From the NCBI GenBank assembly GCA_035534235.1, contig DATLSH010000079.1, forward strand, positions 11,071 through 75,070: 64,000 nt of DNA, given 5' to 3'. Numbering within the stretch: the stretch's first letter is position 1; the number at the start of each line of letters is the position of its first letter. The notes under the pieces were generated by a model. It had not been told where the DNA came from. It worked only from the letters and a program-made list of their open reading frames with translations, and did not search any database. Below are positions 9,366 through 17,590 of the stretch, in pieces. The DNA comes from Bog-473 sp035534235 (GTDB lineage Bacteria > Actinomycetota > Acidimicrobiia > Acidimicrobiales > RAAP-2). Made by a program: the position numbers and the translations under genes.

Positions 9366-10109
9366 GTGGAGAAATCCCGAGATCACGCAATCGTTCGGTC
9401 TCTGGTCGAAATGGCCGACAACCTGGTGGACAATTTCGATGTGGTCGATCTCCTGACCGGATTGACTGACCGTTGCGTGCGGGTGCTCGGGGTGTCCGCC
9501 GCCGGCGTCATGCTGGCCCAGGAATCCGCTGAGCTGCGGCTGGTGGCGTCCTCCAGCGAAACGATGCAGGTGGTGGAGCTCTTCGAGCTGCAGGCGGATG
9601 AGGGGCCCTGCCTCGAAGCCTTCCGTACCGGGGAGCGCGTCAGTCACGAGAACCTCCGCTCCGGTTCGGGTCGCTGGCCACGCTTCTCCGTCATTGCGCT
9701 CGAGGCCGGGTTCAAGTCGGTCTTCGCCCTTCCTCTACGACTACGTGAGAGGACGATCGGCGCGCTGAACCTCTTCAGCATTGAGGAGGACCCCATGGAC
9801 GAGCGTGATGTGATGGTGGCTCGTGGCTTTGCTGATCTGGCCACCATCAGTGTGCTCCAGCATGGTGCCGCCGCCGAGGCACAGCGGGTAAGCGAACAAC
9901 TGACCCACGCCTTGACGAGCCGCATCGTGATCGAACAGGCCAAGGGGGTGGTCTCCGAACGCGCCAGGATTGACATGACCCAAGCCTTCGATCGACTGCG
10001 TAGTTTCGCCCGCAGCCACCATCTGCGGCTGACCGATGTCGCCCAGAGCGCGATCGACGGGACCCTTGATCCGAGCGTCTGGGTGCCGACGTCACCAGCC
10101 CCCGATTGA
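9366..10109 (+). CDS. second GAF-ANTAR regulator
   Basis: This 247-residue protein has the same layout as its upstream neighbour: a GAF domain with DEGPCLEAFRTGE, and an ANTAR domain with IVIEQAKGVVSERARI and AFDRLRSFAR near the C-terminus. I chose the GTG at 9366 because GGGAGG lies a few bases upstream; a longer form from a GTG at 9321 would overlap the previous stop in a GTGA arrangement and add 15 residues without family features. Two adjacent GAF-ANTAR genes in one operon suggest a duplication with diverged ligand or RNA targets. Confidence 0.9.
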   Translation: MEKSRDHAIVRSLVEMADNLVDNFDVVDLLTGLTDRCVRVLGVSAAGVMLAQESAELRLVASSSETMQVVELFELQADEGPCLEAFRTGERVSHENLRSGSGRWPRFSVIALEAGFKSVFALPLRLRERTIGALNLFSIEEDPMDERDVMVARGFADLATISVLQHGAAAEAQRVSEQLTHALTSRIVIEQAKGVVSERARIDMTQAFDRLRSFARSHHLRLTDVAQSAIDGTLDPSVWVPTSPAPD

Positions 10110-10241
10110 CCCGCGACAGCATCGATACCTGAGGAGTTCGATGGACCGGACGCCGGTCAGTGGGGTAAGTTCCGGTGGCACCAATTGATCACCCCGGCGC
10201 GGTTCGGGGCGAGGCACCATGTGGCAGGGCGGGGAGGTCTG

Positions 10242-10388
10242 GTGACGGAAGAGCCGGCAGCAGAATTTGCCACCATCCGTGGCGATTTCCGGCCGGCCGA
10301 GGACGTGGACCATGTGGCCACTTGCGGCTGGCCCTACGAGACCCCGTGCCCCCGCTGCTACCCTTCCGCTTCCGCAGCCGAGGGATAG
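10242..10388 (+). CDS. possible 48-residue Cys-containing small protein
   Basis: A GTG with a good ribosome site (GGGGAGG four bases upstream) opens a 48-codon frame ending TAG four bases before the ATG of the sensor gene. The product has three Cys residues in a C-X8-C-X2-C arrangement with prolines between them (CGWPYETPCPRC). I do not recognise a family. The ribosome site, the tight spacing and the Cys pattern argue for a real gene coupled to the next; the short length argues against. A metal-binding or redox role would be a guess. Confidence 0.4.
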   Translation: MTEEPAAEFATIRGDFRPAEDVDHVATCGWPYETPCPRCYPSASAAEG

Positions 10389-10392
10389 GCCG

Positions 10393-11535
10393 ATGCCCGA
10401 CCACGAGATTGAGGATGCCACCACGGTGCGCCGGGCACTCGATGCCGCGCTCGTCATTGTGGCCGATCTCGATCTGCCGGCATTGCTGCGTCACGTCGTG
10501 AGTGAGGCTCGCAAACTGACGGGCGCCCGCTACGGTGCGCTGGGGGTTCTCAATGACGAAGGAACCGCTCTGGCCGAGTTCATCACCGTCGGGCTCACCG
10601 CTGACGAGGAGAAGCGGATCGGCCCTAATCCGACCGGACTGGGTGTGCTCGGCGTGGTCATTGCCAACCCGGCACCGCTCAGGTTGGCCCATCTTGACGC
10701 GCATGCTCAGAGCGTCGGCTTCCCGGTGCACCACCCCGCCATGACCTCGTTCCTCGGTGTGCCTATCCGGGTCAGGGGCACGGTATACGGCAATCTCTAC
10801 CTGACCGACAAGGTGGGATCGCCTGAGTTCAGCGACGACGACGAGGCAGTCGTGGGCGCCATTGCCGTGACGGCGGGCATCGCCATTGAGAACACCCGAC
10901 TCCATGACCAGATTCAAGAAGTGGCTGCCTTCAAGGAACGAGAGGGATTCGCCAAGGAACAGCGCGACACGGTGATGCGGCGCATCCATGAAGCCGGGAT
11001 CAAGCTCGACGCCATTTCGGCCGAGATCGGCACCGGCACCCTGTCCGACCAGCTGCAGGATGTGATCTTCGAGATCGACGGCGCCATCCGTCAACTTCGT
11101 TCCACCAACCTCGACGTGGGGCTGATCAGGTTGAAGCGGCGGGTACGCGAGCGCCTTCTCTCTCTCCTGGTCGATCTCCGGATGGTCAGAGGGTTCGACA
11201 TCCACGCCACCTTCGAAGGACCGGTCGACTCCCGAATTTCCGACCAGCTCGCCGCGCAGCTCCTGGCCATCGTCCGCGAGGCGGTCATCAATATCGGATA
11301 CCACTCCCGTGCAACCGAGGCCGAGATACTGCTCACCGTGGTGGACGAACAGTGCCAGCTGCGCGTCAGCGACAACGGCCGCGACATGAGTGCAGCCCAA
11401 AGAGAGCAGGAGGGCCGCGGTCTGGACAATCTCCGCCGTCGAGCCGAGAAACTCCAGGGCGACCTCACCATTGAGAATCCCGCGCGAGGAGGGACGGTCC
11501 TGACGTGGACGGTTCCGCTGGACTGCTTCGACTGA
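10393..11535 (+). CDS. DevS/DosS-like GAF sensor with degenerate kinase core
   Basis: The 380-residue protein has a GAF domain (about 15-170) matching the DevS/DosT/NreB group, then a dimerization helix and an HATPase region. In this family the phospho-acceptor lies in an LHD motif; here the aligned sequence is KEQRDTVMRR, so the His is Arg (residue 191). The N-box EAVINIGYH keeps its Asn, but the G1 box reads DNGRD instead of DxGxG. The G2-like GRGLDNLRRRAE is conserved. It may bind a ligand, and possibly ATP, without autophosphorylating. I rejected the longer in-frame start at 10267 because its N-terminus is low-complexity and covers the small ORF. Confidence 0.85.
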   Translation: MPDHEIEDATTVRRALDAALVIVADLDLPALLRHVVSEARKLTGARYGALGVLNDEGTALAEFITVGLTADEEKRIGPNPTGLGVLGVVIANPAPLRLAHLDAHAQSVGFPVHHPAMTSFLGVPIRVRGTVYGNLYLTDKVGSPEFSDDDEAVVGAIAVTAGIAIENTRLHDQIQEVAAFKEREGFAKEQRDTVMRRIHEAGIKLDAISAEIGTGTLSDQLQDVIFEIDGAIRQLRSTNLDVGLIRLKRRVRERLLSLLVDLRMVRGFDIHATFEGPVDSRISDQLAAQLLAIVREAVINIGYHSRATEAEILLTVVDEQCQLRVSDNGRDMSAAQREQEGRGLDNLRRRAEKLQGDLTIENPARGGTVLTWTVPLDCFD

Positions 11536-12869
11536 GGGCAGGGCGCACGGCCGCCTGCCTGGGCATCTGCCTGGCTTCCGTACTCCCCGCCGCGGGACAG
11601 CCCGCCACCGCCGCGACCCCTCCGGGACTCGTCGTGCGGGCGGCGCTCCCGCCCGGGAGAATCAATCACATCCTCCTTGTAGAACTGGAGAACCAGGGCT
11701 ACATCACCACGTTCGGGACCGGCTCACCCGCCGCCTACCTCAACGGGACCCTGCGCAAACAGGGCGAGTTGCTGCAGAACTACTACGGCATCGGGCACTT
11801 CAGCCTGGACAACTACATCGCCCAGGTCTCGGGGCAGGCGCCCACTGCGGACACCCAGGCCGACTGCGCCGACGGCGGCTTCACGTTCGCCAACGTCGTC
11901 CCGGGCACCCCGGACCCCTCAGTTACGCTGAACCCCGGGCAGATCGACGGCCAGGGCTGCGTCTACCCGGGCACCGTCCAGACCATTGCCAGCCAGCTCA
12001 GTGCCAGGTATCCCCCCAACCGCGTCACCCACGTGGCGCCGTGGCGGGCCTACGAACAGGACATGGGCAACACGCCCTCCCGGGACGGCGGGGTGACCGA
12101 CCCCGGCGGGGGCTCCGACTGCGGCCATCCGGCGCCCGGGGCCACCGACACGGCGGAGATCGCCACCCCAGCGGACCAGTACACCAGCCGTCACAACCCC
12201 TTTGTCTGGTTCCACTCCGTCATCGACAACCCGGCGACGTGCGATGCCAACGTGGTGCCCCTGGGAATTCTCGGTGCCCACGGCAGCCCGGCCCCCACCG
12301 GCCACCTGGCCCGGGACCTGCAGAGCGAGAAGACCACGCCCCGCTTCGGCTTCATCACGCCGAACCTGTGCAACGACGGACACGACGGTACCTGTGCCGG
12401 GCCCGACAGCACCGGCGGCCTCACCGGCGTCGATCGGTTTCTGAGGGCCTGGATGCCCCTCATCCTCGGCTCCCCCGCCTACCGGAACGGCGACATGCTA
12501 GTGGCCATCACTTTCGACGAAGCCGACGTGGACACGTCGACCCCGGCCTACGCCGCCGCCTGCTGCAACGAGCAGCCGGGCCCCAACACCCACGCGCCCG
12601 GGAACGCCGGCCTGGGCCGCGACACCGCACCGGGAGGAGGCCAGGTGGGGATGCTCCTGCTCAACCCCAGGTACATAGCTCCGGGCACCACGGACACCAC
12701 GGGCTCCTACAACCACTACTCGGCTCTGCGCAGTTACGAGGACCTGCTGGGGCTGACCAAGGGGGGTGCGGACGGCCGGGGTCACCTCGGCTTCGCCGCC
12801 GGCGCCGGCCTGACGCCCTTCGGCACTGACGTCTTCAACAGCGCCGCCGCCGTCCGGGCGCGCCGGTAG
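11505..12869 (+). CDS. secreted phosphoesterase family protein (phospholipase C / acid phosphatase type)
   Basis: The 454-residue protein starts with a basic stretch and a hydrophobic segment ending in alanines (about 12-40), a likely Sec signal peptide. The mature part has features of the PF04185 family: HILLVELENQGY near residue 55, a FITPNLCNDGHDG stretch, and a metal-site region ITFDEADVD. Family members hydrolyse phosphate esters or diesters outside the cell. Paired Cys residues suit an exported protein. The only good start, GTG at 11505, lies inside the end of the sensor gene (31-base overlap), so the two are probably translationally linked. Confidence 0.8.
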   Translation: MDGSAGLLRLRAGRTAACLGICLASVLPAAGQPATAATPPGLVVRAALPPGRINHILLVELENQGYITTFGTGSPAAYLNGTLRKQGELLQNYYGIGHFSLDNYIAQVSGQAPTADTQADCADGGFTFANVVPGTPDPSVTLNPGQIDGQGCVYPGTVQTIASQLSARYPPNRVTHVAPWRAYEQDMGNTPSRDGGVTDPGGGSDCGHPAPGATDTAEIATPADQYTSRHNPFVWFHSVIDNPATCDANVVPLGILGAHGSPAPTGHLARDLQSEKTTPRFGFITPNLCNDGHDGTCAGPDSTGGLTGVDRFLRAWMPLILGSPAYRNGDMLVAITFDEADVDTSTPAYAAACCNEQPGPNTHAPGNAGLGRDTAPGGGQVGMLLLNPRYIAPGTTDTTGSYNHYSALRSYEDLLGLTKGGADGRGHLGFAAGAGLTPFGTDVFNSAAAVRARR

Positions 12870-12991
12870 AGCGACGTTCTCCGGGGCCGACCCGGTCGGA
12901 TGAGCCGATTCCGTTGGCGACCCCAAAGGGAACAGCAGACACTCGTCGGGACCGTTCTCCCTTGTCAGTGGTCTAAGCACAGAGGAGTACG

Positions 12992-13369
12992 ATGACGTTG
13001 ATGGATGAGGTGGAGCGAAACCGGCTGCTCGACACCCTGCGCCAGGACGGCGGGTTCCGGGCTGAACTGCGCCGCGAGATCCTCTCGGCGGAGCTCCTCG
13101 GCGTACCCCAATCCGTGGAGGTCCTGGTTGAGCGCGCTACCCGGAACGAACGAGAGATGGCAGAGACCCGCGGCGATGTGACAACTCTCGTGGACACGAC
13201 CCGACAGCTCCTCGTGATCACACAGAACTTGGCCACCGAAATGCGCCAGGGGTTCCGGGCCATCGACGAGCGGTTCAACACCATGGACGCCCAGTTCATC
13301 GCCATGGGGGCAAGGTTCGATCAGATCGAGGCGGAGATCCGCGCCCTCAAGCAACCACCTACCTCATAG
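12992..13369 (+). CDS. coiled-coil hypothetical protein, paralogue of the protein at 31309-31665
   Basis: The 125-residue acidic/basic protein has no membrane segment and a long helical region with heptad-like spacing from about residue 45 to the end. I recognise no family. It clearly shares ancestry with the protein at 31309-31665: both start M-T-x-MDEVER, both have LDTLRQD, a LLG-PQ turn and a TTRQL segment at the same spacing. AGAGGAG lies a few bases before the ATG. A role in assembly or protein contacts is a guess. Confidence 0.7.
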   Translation: MTLMDEVERNRLLDTLRQDGGFRAELRREILSAELLGVPQSVEVLVERATRNEREMAETRGDVTTLVDTTRQLLVITQNLATEMRQGFRAIDERFNTMDAQFIAMGARFDQIEAEIRALKQPPTS

Positions 13370-13375
13370 CCACCC

Positions 13376-13894
13376 TCAGTCAAGGCGCCGCTGCGAGAGG
13401 CGGAACCGTTTCCCGTTGGCCACGTACTCGTCGGCCGACATCCGGATCAGCTTCAGATTGGACCCGCCCTCCCGGATCTGCGCCGGGACACCGACGGCCA
13501 GGGCACCCGGTGGCACCACCATGTTGTTGGGCACCACCGCGTTGGCGCCGACGGTGGCCCCGTGGCTCACCACGGCGTGGTGCAGCACCACCGAGCCCGA
13601 CCCGACCAGGGAATCGTCCTCCACCGTGCAGCCCTCCAAATGGGCCAGGTGCCCGACCACGCAGCCGTCGCCGATTGTGGTGGGGAAACCGGGCCCGGCG
13701 TGGATGACCGTGCCGTCCTGTACCGAGGAGCGGGCGCCCACCGAAATCGTCCCGTAGTCGCCGCGCAGGACGGCACCGGGCCACACGGTCGACTCGGCGC
13801 CCACGGTGACGTCGCCGATCAGGACGGCGTCGGGGTGGATGTAGGCCTCGGGGTGGATCCGGGGTGCCACGCCGTCGATTTCGTAGATCGCCAC
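13376..13894 (-). CDS. gamma-carbonic anhydrase-like left-handed beta-helix protein
   Basis: The 172-residue protein consists of hexapeptide repeats: PEAYIHPDAVLIGDVTVGAE, then VWPGAVLRGDYG, and further turns. It has the residues expected of the gamma-carbonic anhydrase/PaaY-YrdA group: HAGPGFPTTIGDGCVVGHLAH and VVLHHAVVSHG, giving the metal-binding His set. It may hydrate CO2 or act as a related metal-dependent hydrolase or scaffold; the family contains both. I used the GTG at 13894 because upstream sequence in the same frame belongs to the zinc-ribbon gene, which ends 12 bases before. Both probably form an operon with der. Confidence 0.85.
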   Translation of the reverse strand: MAIYEIDGVAPRIHPEAYIHPDAVLIGDVTVGAESTVWPGAVLRGDYGTISVGARSSVQDGTVIHAGPGFPTTIGDGCVVGHLAHLEGCTVEDDSLVGSGSVVLHHAVVSHGATVGANAVVPNNMVVPPGALAVGVPAQIREGGSNLKLIRMSADEYVANGKRFRLSQRRLD

Positions 13895-13905
13895 GGGCGG
13901 CGACC

Positions 13906-14109
13906 CTACACGTGGGCGGCGATCCAGGTCACACCCTGGTAGCCGCGGTAGCCCAGGTAGATCACGCTGGCCACCAGCATCGCCTTGAAGTACCACGGGA
14001 TCGGCTGGCGCTCCTGGTCGGCCAGGATGGTGCCGCAGGTCGGGCACTCGCCCTCGGCACCGAGGTCGGTGTCCTCAACCAGGGTGTCGCACTCCTCGCA
14101 CCAGGCCAT
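13906..14109 (-). CDS. small zinc-ribbon membrane protein
   Basis: The 67-residue protein has an N-terminal zinc ribbon made of two CxxC knuckles (CEEC near residue 4 and CPTC near 22), a short linker, and one hydrophobic helix (about residues 40-58). The ribbon would face the cytoplasm. Such proteins are common beside der in actinobacteria-like genomes, but I know no assigned function. It is 16 bases downstream of der and 12 bases upstream of the carbonic-anhydrase-like gene. Confidence 0.8.
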   Translation of the reverse strand: MAWCEECDTLVEDTDLGAEGECPTCGTILADQERQPIPWYFKAMLVASVIYLGYRGYQGVTWIAAHV

Positions 14110-14125
14110 TAGGAACTCCGGGCCA

Positions 14126-15463
14126 CTACTTGCCGCCGATGCGGACCCGCAGCTTCATCGGCGTGGCCCCGAACTCGAACTTTTCGCGCAGTCCACGCTC
14201 TATATAGCGGATGTAGGTCTGGGGCAGGCGCCCGTTGGTGAAGAGGGTGAATGTCGGAGGGTCGATGGCCCCCTGAACGATGTAGCGGATGCGTGCTCTG
14301 GGTGCCGCGTGGCGCAGTTGGAGCTCCTGGGTGGCCCGATTGAGGGCCCCGGTCGGCACCCGCTGGTGATAGGCCTCCACCGAGTCACGGAGGGCGGGAA
14401 GGATGCGGTGCACCCCCTTGCCCGAGAGTGCGGAGAGCTTGAGCACCGGGGCCGCACCGAGGAAGGCCAGGCGGTCCCCCACCCCGGCCAGCACATCGTC
14501 CCGATCGTCGACGGCAATTTTGTCCCACTTGTTGAGGACCACGATGGCCGGGCACCCCGAGACGCCGATGCGCTCGGCCAGACGCTGGTCCTGGTGCGAA
14601 GCCCCGATGGTGGCGTCGATCACCAACACGGCGATGTCGGCCCGCTCGAGAGCCCGCAGGGCCCTGAGCACCGTGTGGTGCTCCGTGCCGCGCTCGGTCT
14701 TGGAGGGTCGGCGCAGCCCGGCCGTGTCGATGAAGCAGACTGGACCGTCCGGTGTCTCGACCACGGTGTCGATGGCATCGCGCGTGGTGCCCGGCATGTC
14801 GTGGACGATGGAGCGTTCCTCGCCCAAGAGCTTGTTGAAGAGTGTGGACTTCCCGACGTTGGGCCGGCCGATGATGGCCACCCGCGGGGTGCCACCGGGA
14901 CCGGTCCGGGCCGCCGACGCCGCTTCCCTCTCCTCCTCTTCGGTGGGCACTGGAGGGGGCAGGAGGTCGACCACCGCATCGAGCAGATCACCGGTCCCCC
15001 GCCCATGGAGGGCGCTGACGGCAAAGGGGTCCCCCACCCCGAGGGCGACGAACTCCCATGCCGCCGCCTCCCGGTTGGTGTCATCGACCTTGTTGACCAC
15101 CAGGCGCACCGGGGGACCGGCCCGGCGGATGACCTTGGCGGCAGCCAGGTCCTCCTCGGTCACGCCGGTGGTGACATCGACGACCATCAGGACCACGTCG
15201 GCTTCGGCCAGGGCGCGTTCGGCCTGCTCGGAGACCTTGGCGTCCAGGACGTCCCCGCCGGCCAACCAACCGCCGGTGTCCATGATGGAGAAGGGCACAC
15301 CCACCCACTCGGCCGTCAGGACCTTGCGGTCCCGGGTCACGCCGGGCTCTTCCTCGACGACGGCCGACCGCTCACCGACTATGCGGTTCACCAGCGACGA
15401 CTTGCCCACGTTGGGCCGTCCGGCCACGACCACCATGGGCAGCTTGGTCGTGGCCACCGTCAT
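14126..15463 (-). CDS. der: ribosome biogenesis GTPase Der (EngA)
   Basis: The 445-residue protein has two tandem GTPase domains, each with an intact P-loop (GRPNVGKSSLVNR near residue 15, GRPNVGKSTLFNK near residue 205) and NKxD motifs (NKVD, NKWD), and a C-terminal KH-like domain. This order is unique to Der, which works in maturation of the 50S ribosomal subunit. Length is normal. The ATG overlaps the stop of the upstream radical-SAM gene by four bases (ATGA). Confidence 0.97.
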   Translation of the reverse strand: MTVATTKLPMVVVAGRPNVGKSSLVNRIVGERSAVVEEEPGVTRDRKVLTAEWVGVPFSIMDTGGWLAGGDVLDAKVSEQAERALAEADVVLMVVDVTTGVTEEDLAAAKVIRRAGPPVRLVVNKVDDTNREAAAWEFVALGVGDPFAVSALHGRGTGDLLDAVVDLLPPPVPTEEEEREAASAARTGPGGTPRVAIIGRPNVGKSTLFNKLLGEERSIVHDMPGTTRDAIDTVVETPDGPVCFIDTAGLRRPSKTERGTEHHTVLRALRALERADIAVLVIDATIGASHQDQRLAERIGVSGCPAIVVLNKWDKIAVDDRDDVLAGVGDRLAFLGAAPVLKLSALSGKGVHRILPALRDSVEAYHQRVPTGALNRATQELQLRHAAPRARIRYIVQGAIDPPTFTLFTNGRLPQTYIRYIERGLREKFEFGATPMKLRVRIGGK

Positions 15464-16848
15464 GCGGCGCAGGCCGAGCGGAACGAGGTGCCCTCAAGCG
15501 CGGTGCGCAAAGAGTGGCCATCGGTTGGGACCACTTCGACGGCACGGGGGAGGTCGGCCAGGGTCAGCCCGTCAAGGAAGCGGCCCTCGTTGAGGCAGGC
15601 GTCAGGCAGAAGATAGCGCCGGTCCTTCGGCAGGTCGGCCAGCGCGCGGGCCAGGTCCTCCCCCGTCAGGAGGCCGGCCACGCCGATGTTGCCCCCGAAG
15701 AAGGCATTGGGGATGGTGACAAGGTCGACGTCGCGGCGTGGGTGCTGCGCCAGGAGCGGGCCGAGAACACGGGCGCCGTAGGCGCCGGTGAGGACGGTGA
15801 TTGGACGATGGTCGGCTCCGGCGGGCATCACGGGCAGGCGGGGCGCCCGGTAGCCTTCCGCCGGAGCGGCGTCGACGGAGGCGAAGAAGCCGTGGCGCAC
15901 GCCGCCGGGGCCCTTCTTCTCAGGACGGTGGAAGGCATCGGCGAAGGCGCGGGCCATGCCGATGCCGTTCTCGTGCTGGGGGAAGCCGTCGTAGTGGCGG
16001 GCGCCCGGGAAGTCCCGGCCCGCCAGGAGGTAGTACTCGTCGGCGGCGTAGACCAGGCGGCGTCCGAGCACCTTGCCGTAGACGGCCTGCCACTCGGTCA
16101 CGGTATCGAGGACGCCGGCCGCCTCGTCGGTGGTATGGGCGCGCATCTCGGCCTCCTTCGAGAATTGGCTGAGGCCGAGGGGGACGACGCCCACCGTGGC
16201 CAGCTTGGGGTAGGAGTCGAGGACGCCGGCCAGCGTGTCCTCAAGGGCGGCACCGTCGTTGACCCCGGGGCACACCACGATCTGGCCGTGCACCTCAATG
16301 CCGCCATTGAGGAGGACCGACAACCAACGCAGGCTGGTCGCCCCCTTGGGGTTGCGCAGCATGCGGGACCGCAGCTCGGGGTCGGTGCTGTGGATCGAGA
16401 CGAACAGAGGGCCGAGGCGTTCGGTGAGGATGCGCTCGGCATCGAGCTCGGTGAAGCGGGTGAGGGTGGTGAAATTCCCGTACAGGAACGAGAGCCGGTA
16501 GTCGTCGTCTTTGAGGTAGAGGCTGCGGCGCATCCCCTTGGGGAGCTGGTAGATGAAGCAGAAGGCGCAGTGGTTGTCGCAGGTGCGGATGCGGTCGAAG
16601 ACGGCCGAGGAGACCTCCACGCCGAAGGGCTCGCCCGGTTCCTTGTCGACGCGGACCAGGCGGGGCAGGGTCGAGTTGGCGCGCTTGACCATGACGGCGA
16701 GGTCATCGGCGTCGGTCAGTTGCTGGAAATCGATGACGTCGCGCGGCACCTGCCCGTTGAGTGAGAGGAGCTCGTCACCCACGACCAGTCCGGCGCGGGC
16801 TGCCGGCGACGCCTCGGTGACCGAAGTCACCGTGGGAGCGGACATCAC
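15460..16848 (-). CDS. PDZ / radical-SAM-like / DUF512 iron-sulfur protein
   Basis: The 462-residue protein starts with a short PDZ-like domain (about 5-75, AGLVVGDELLSLNG), then a radical-SAM-like region with a C-X3-C-X2-C cluster (CDNHCAFC near residue 95) and a C-terminal DUF512 domain (LTGAYGARVLGPLL, then NAFFGGNIGVAGLLTG). The family is widespread in Gram-positive bacteria and cyanobacteria and is often next to der, but its reaction is not known to me. Two later Cys residues may bind a second cluster. It is the first gene of a minus-strand run ending with the carbonic-anhydrase-like gene. Confidence 0.9.
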   Translation of the reverse strand: MMSAPTVTSVTEASPAARAGLVVGDELLSLNGQVPRDVIDFQQLTDADDLAVMVKRANSTLPRLVRVDKEPGEPFGVEVSSAVFDRIRTCDNHCAFCFIYQLPKGMRRSLYLKDDDYRLSFLYGNFTTLTRFTELDAERILTERLGPLFVSIHSTDPELRSRMLRNPKGATSLRWLSVLLNGGIEVHGQIVVCPGVNDGAALEDTLAGVLDSYPKLATVGVVPLGLSQFSKEAEMRAHTTDEAAGVLDTVTEWQAVYGKVLGRRLVYAADEYYLLAGRDFPGARHYDGFPQHENGIGMARAFADAFHRPEKKGPGGVRHGFFASVDAAPAEGYRAPRLPVMPAGADHRPITVLTGAYGARVLGPLLAQHPRRDVDLVTIPNAFFGGNIGVAGLLTGEDLARALADLPKDRRYLLPDACLNEGRFLDGLTLADLPRAVEVVPTDGHSLRTALEGTSFRSACAA

Positions 16849-16872
16849 ACCAGGTTAGTGGAGTGGGGAAAA

Positions 16873-16901
16873 ATGACAGTGGCATTACCCTGAGCTATAA
16901 T
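16873..16901 (+). promoter_or_regulatory. promoter for vapBC, giving a leaderless transcript
   Basis: ATGACA (16873-16878) and a perfect TATAAT (16896-16901) are 17 bases apart. The vapB ATG begins at 16908, seven bases after the -10 box, where transcription should start. No ribosome site precedes the ATG, so the message is probably leaderless. Confidence 0.75.
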
Positions 16902-16907
16902 TAGAGT

Positions 16908-17144
16908 ATGTCCAAAGTGATGGTGTCACTTCCCGAAGAACTGATCCGGGACCTCGATGAGGAAGCTCGTCGGCGCTCCATGAGCCGTAGCGCGCTGTTG
17001 GCGGCCGCCGCCCGGAGGGAACTGGCCCGACGTGAACCTGAGATAGTCGCTCAGGCCATCGCCCGTTCCGAGCAGCGATTCCGCTCCGCCGGGTTGTTCG
17101 AGTCGGCCGAGCTGGTCAGACGGGACAGGGACCACCGGCGTTGA
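16908..17144 (+). CDS. vapB: VapB-type ribbon-helix-helix antitoxin
   Basis: The 78-residue protein has an N-terminal ribbon-helix-helix DNA-binding fold: a beta strand KVMVSLPEELI, then two helices with RSMSRSALLAAAARREL. The C-terminal 30 residues are charged and would wrap around and block the toxin. Its stop overlaps the TTG start of vapC (TTGA), the usual coupled layout for type II toxin-antitoxin pairs. Such antitoxins repress their own promoter. Confidence 0.88.
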   Translation: MSKVMVSLPEELIRDLDEEARRRSMSRSALLAAAARRELARREPEIVAQAIARSEQRFRSAGLFESAELVRRDRDHRR

Positions 17145-17572
17145 CCACTCTCCTAGTCGATACGTCCGTTCTCATCAAGTGGTTCCACGGCGAGGGAGAG
17201 TCGGAGCTCGCTGAGGCACGCTCGATTCGTGAAGCGGCAGCGGCTGGCGAAGTTCACGCGCGGATTATCGACCTGGCACTTTACGAAATGGGGAACGTCC
17301 TTCTCCGTGGTTTCGGGTGGGGCGCATCTGACGTCGCTGACCAGATTGACGACCTCATCGTCATCTGTGGTCCCCCGTTGGCCATGGCTGCCGCATGGCT
17401 CCGTCAGGCGGCGGCACTTGGCGCAGCTCACCGACTCACCTTTTACGACGCAGCGTGGGCAGCCGCGGCCGAATCGCTGGGCATTGCGCTGGTCAGTTCC
17501 GACACCCAGCTACTGGCCACCGGACTCGCCGAGTCTCCTGCGGCCGTGGCTGAGCACCTCCGCCTCCCGTAG
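17141..17572 (+). CDS. vapC: VapC-type PIN-domain RNase toxin
   Basis: The 143-residue protein is a PIN domain with the expected acidic residues: Asp in LLVDTSVLIKW (residue 7), Glu in ALYEMGNVLL, Asp in TFYDAAWAAAAE, and the Asp of SSDTQLL. PIN toxins are Mg-dependent endoribonucleases, often cutting tRNA or rRNA. The active-site set looks complete. The start is TTG at 17141 within the TTGA overlap; no ATG or GTG fits the conserved N-terminal strand. Confidence 0.88.
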   Translation: MTTLLVDTSVLIKWFHGEGESELAEARSIREAAAAGEVHARIIDLALYEMGNVLLRGFGWGASDVADQIDDLIVICGPPLAMAAAWLRQAAALGAAHRLTFYDAAWAAAAESLGIALVSSDTQLLATGLAESPAAVAEHLRLP

Positions 17573-17590
17573 GGATCTGGTCAGGCGACC

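Noticed and set aside
10189..11400. 403-codon minus-strand frame
   Set aside because: It lies opposite the GAF sensor gene, which has recognisable domains; this frame has none.
14403..15593. Long plus-strand frames (up to 543 codons) opposite der
   Set aside because: They are Arg/Ser/Pro-rich mirror frames of a highly conserved GTPase gene in high-G+C DNA.
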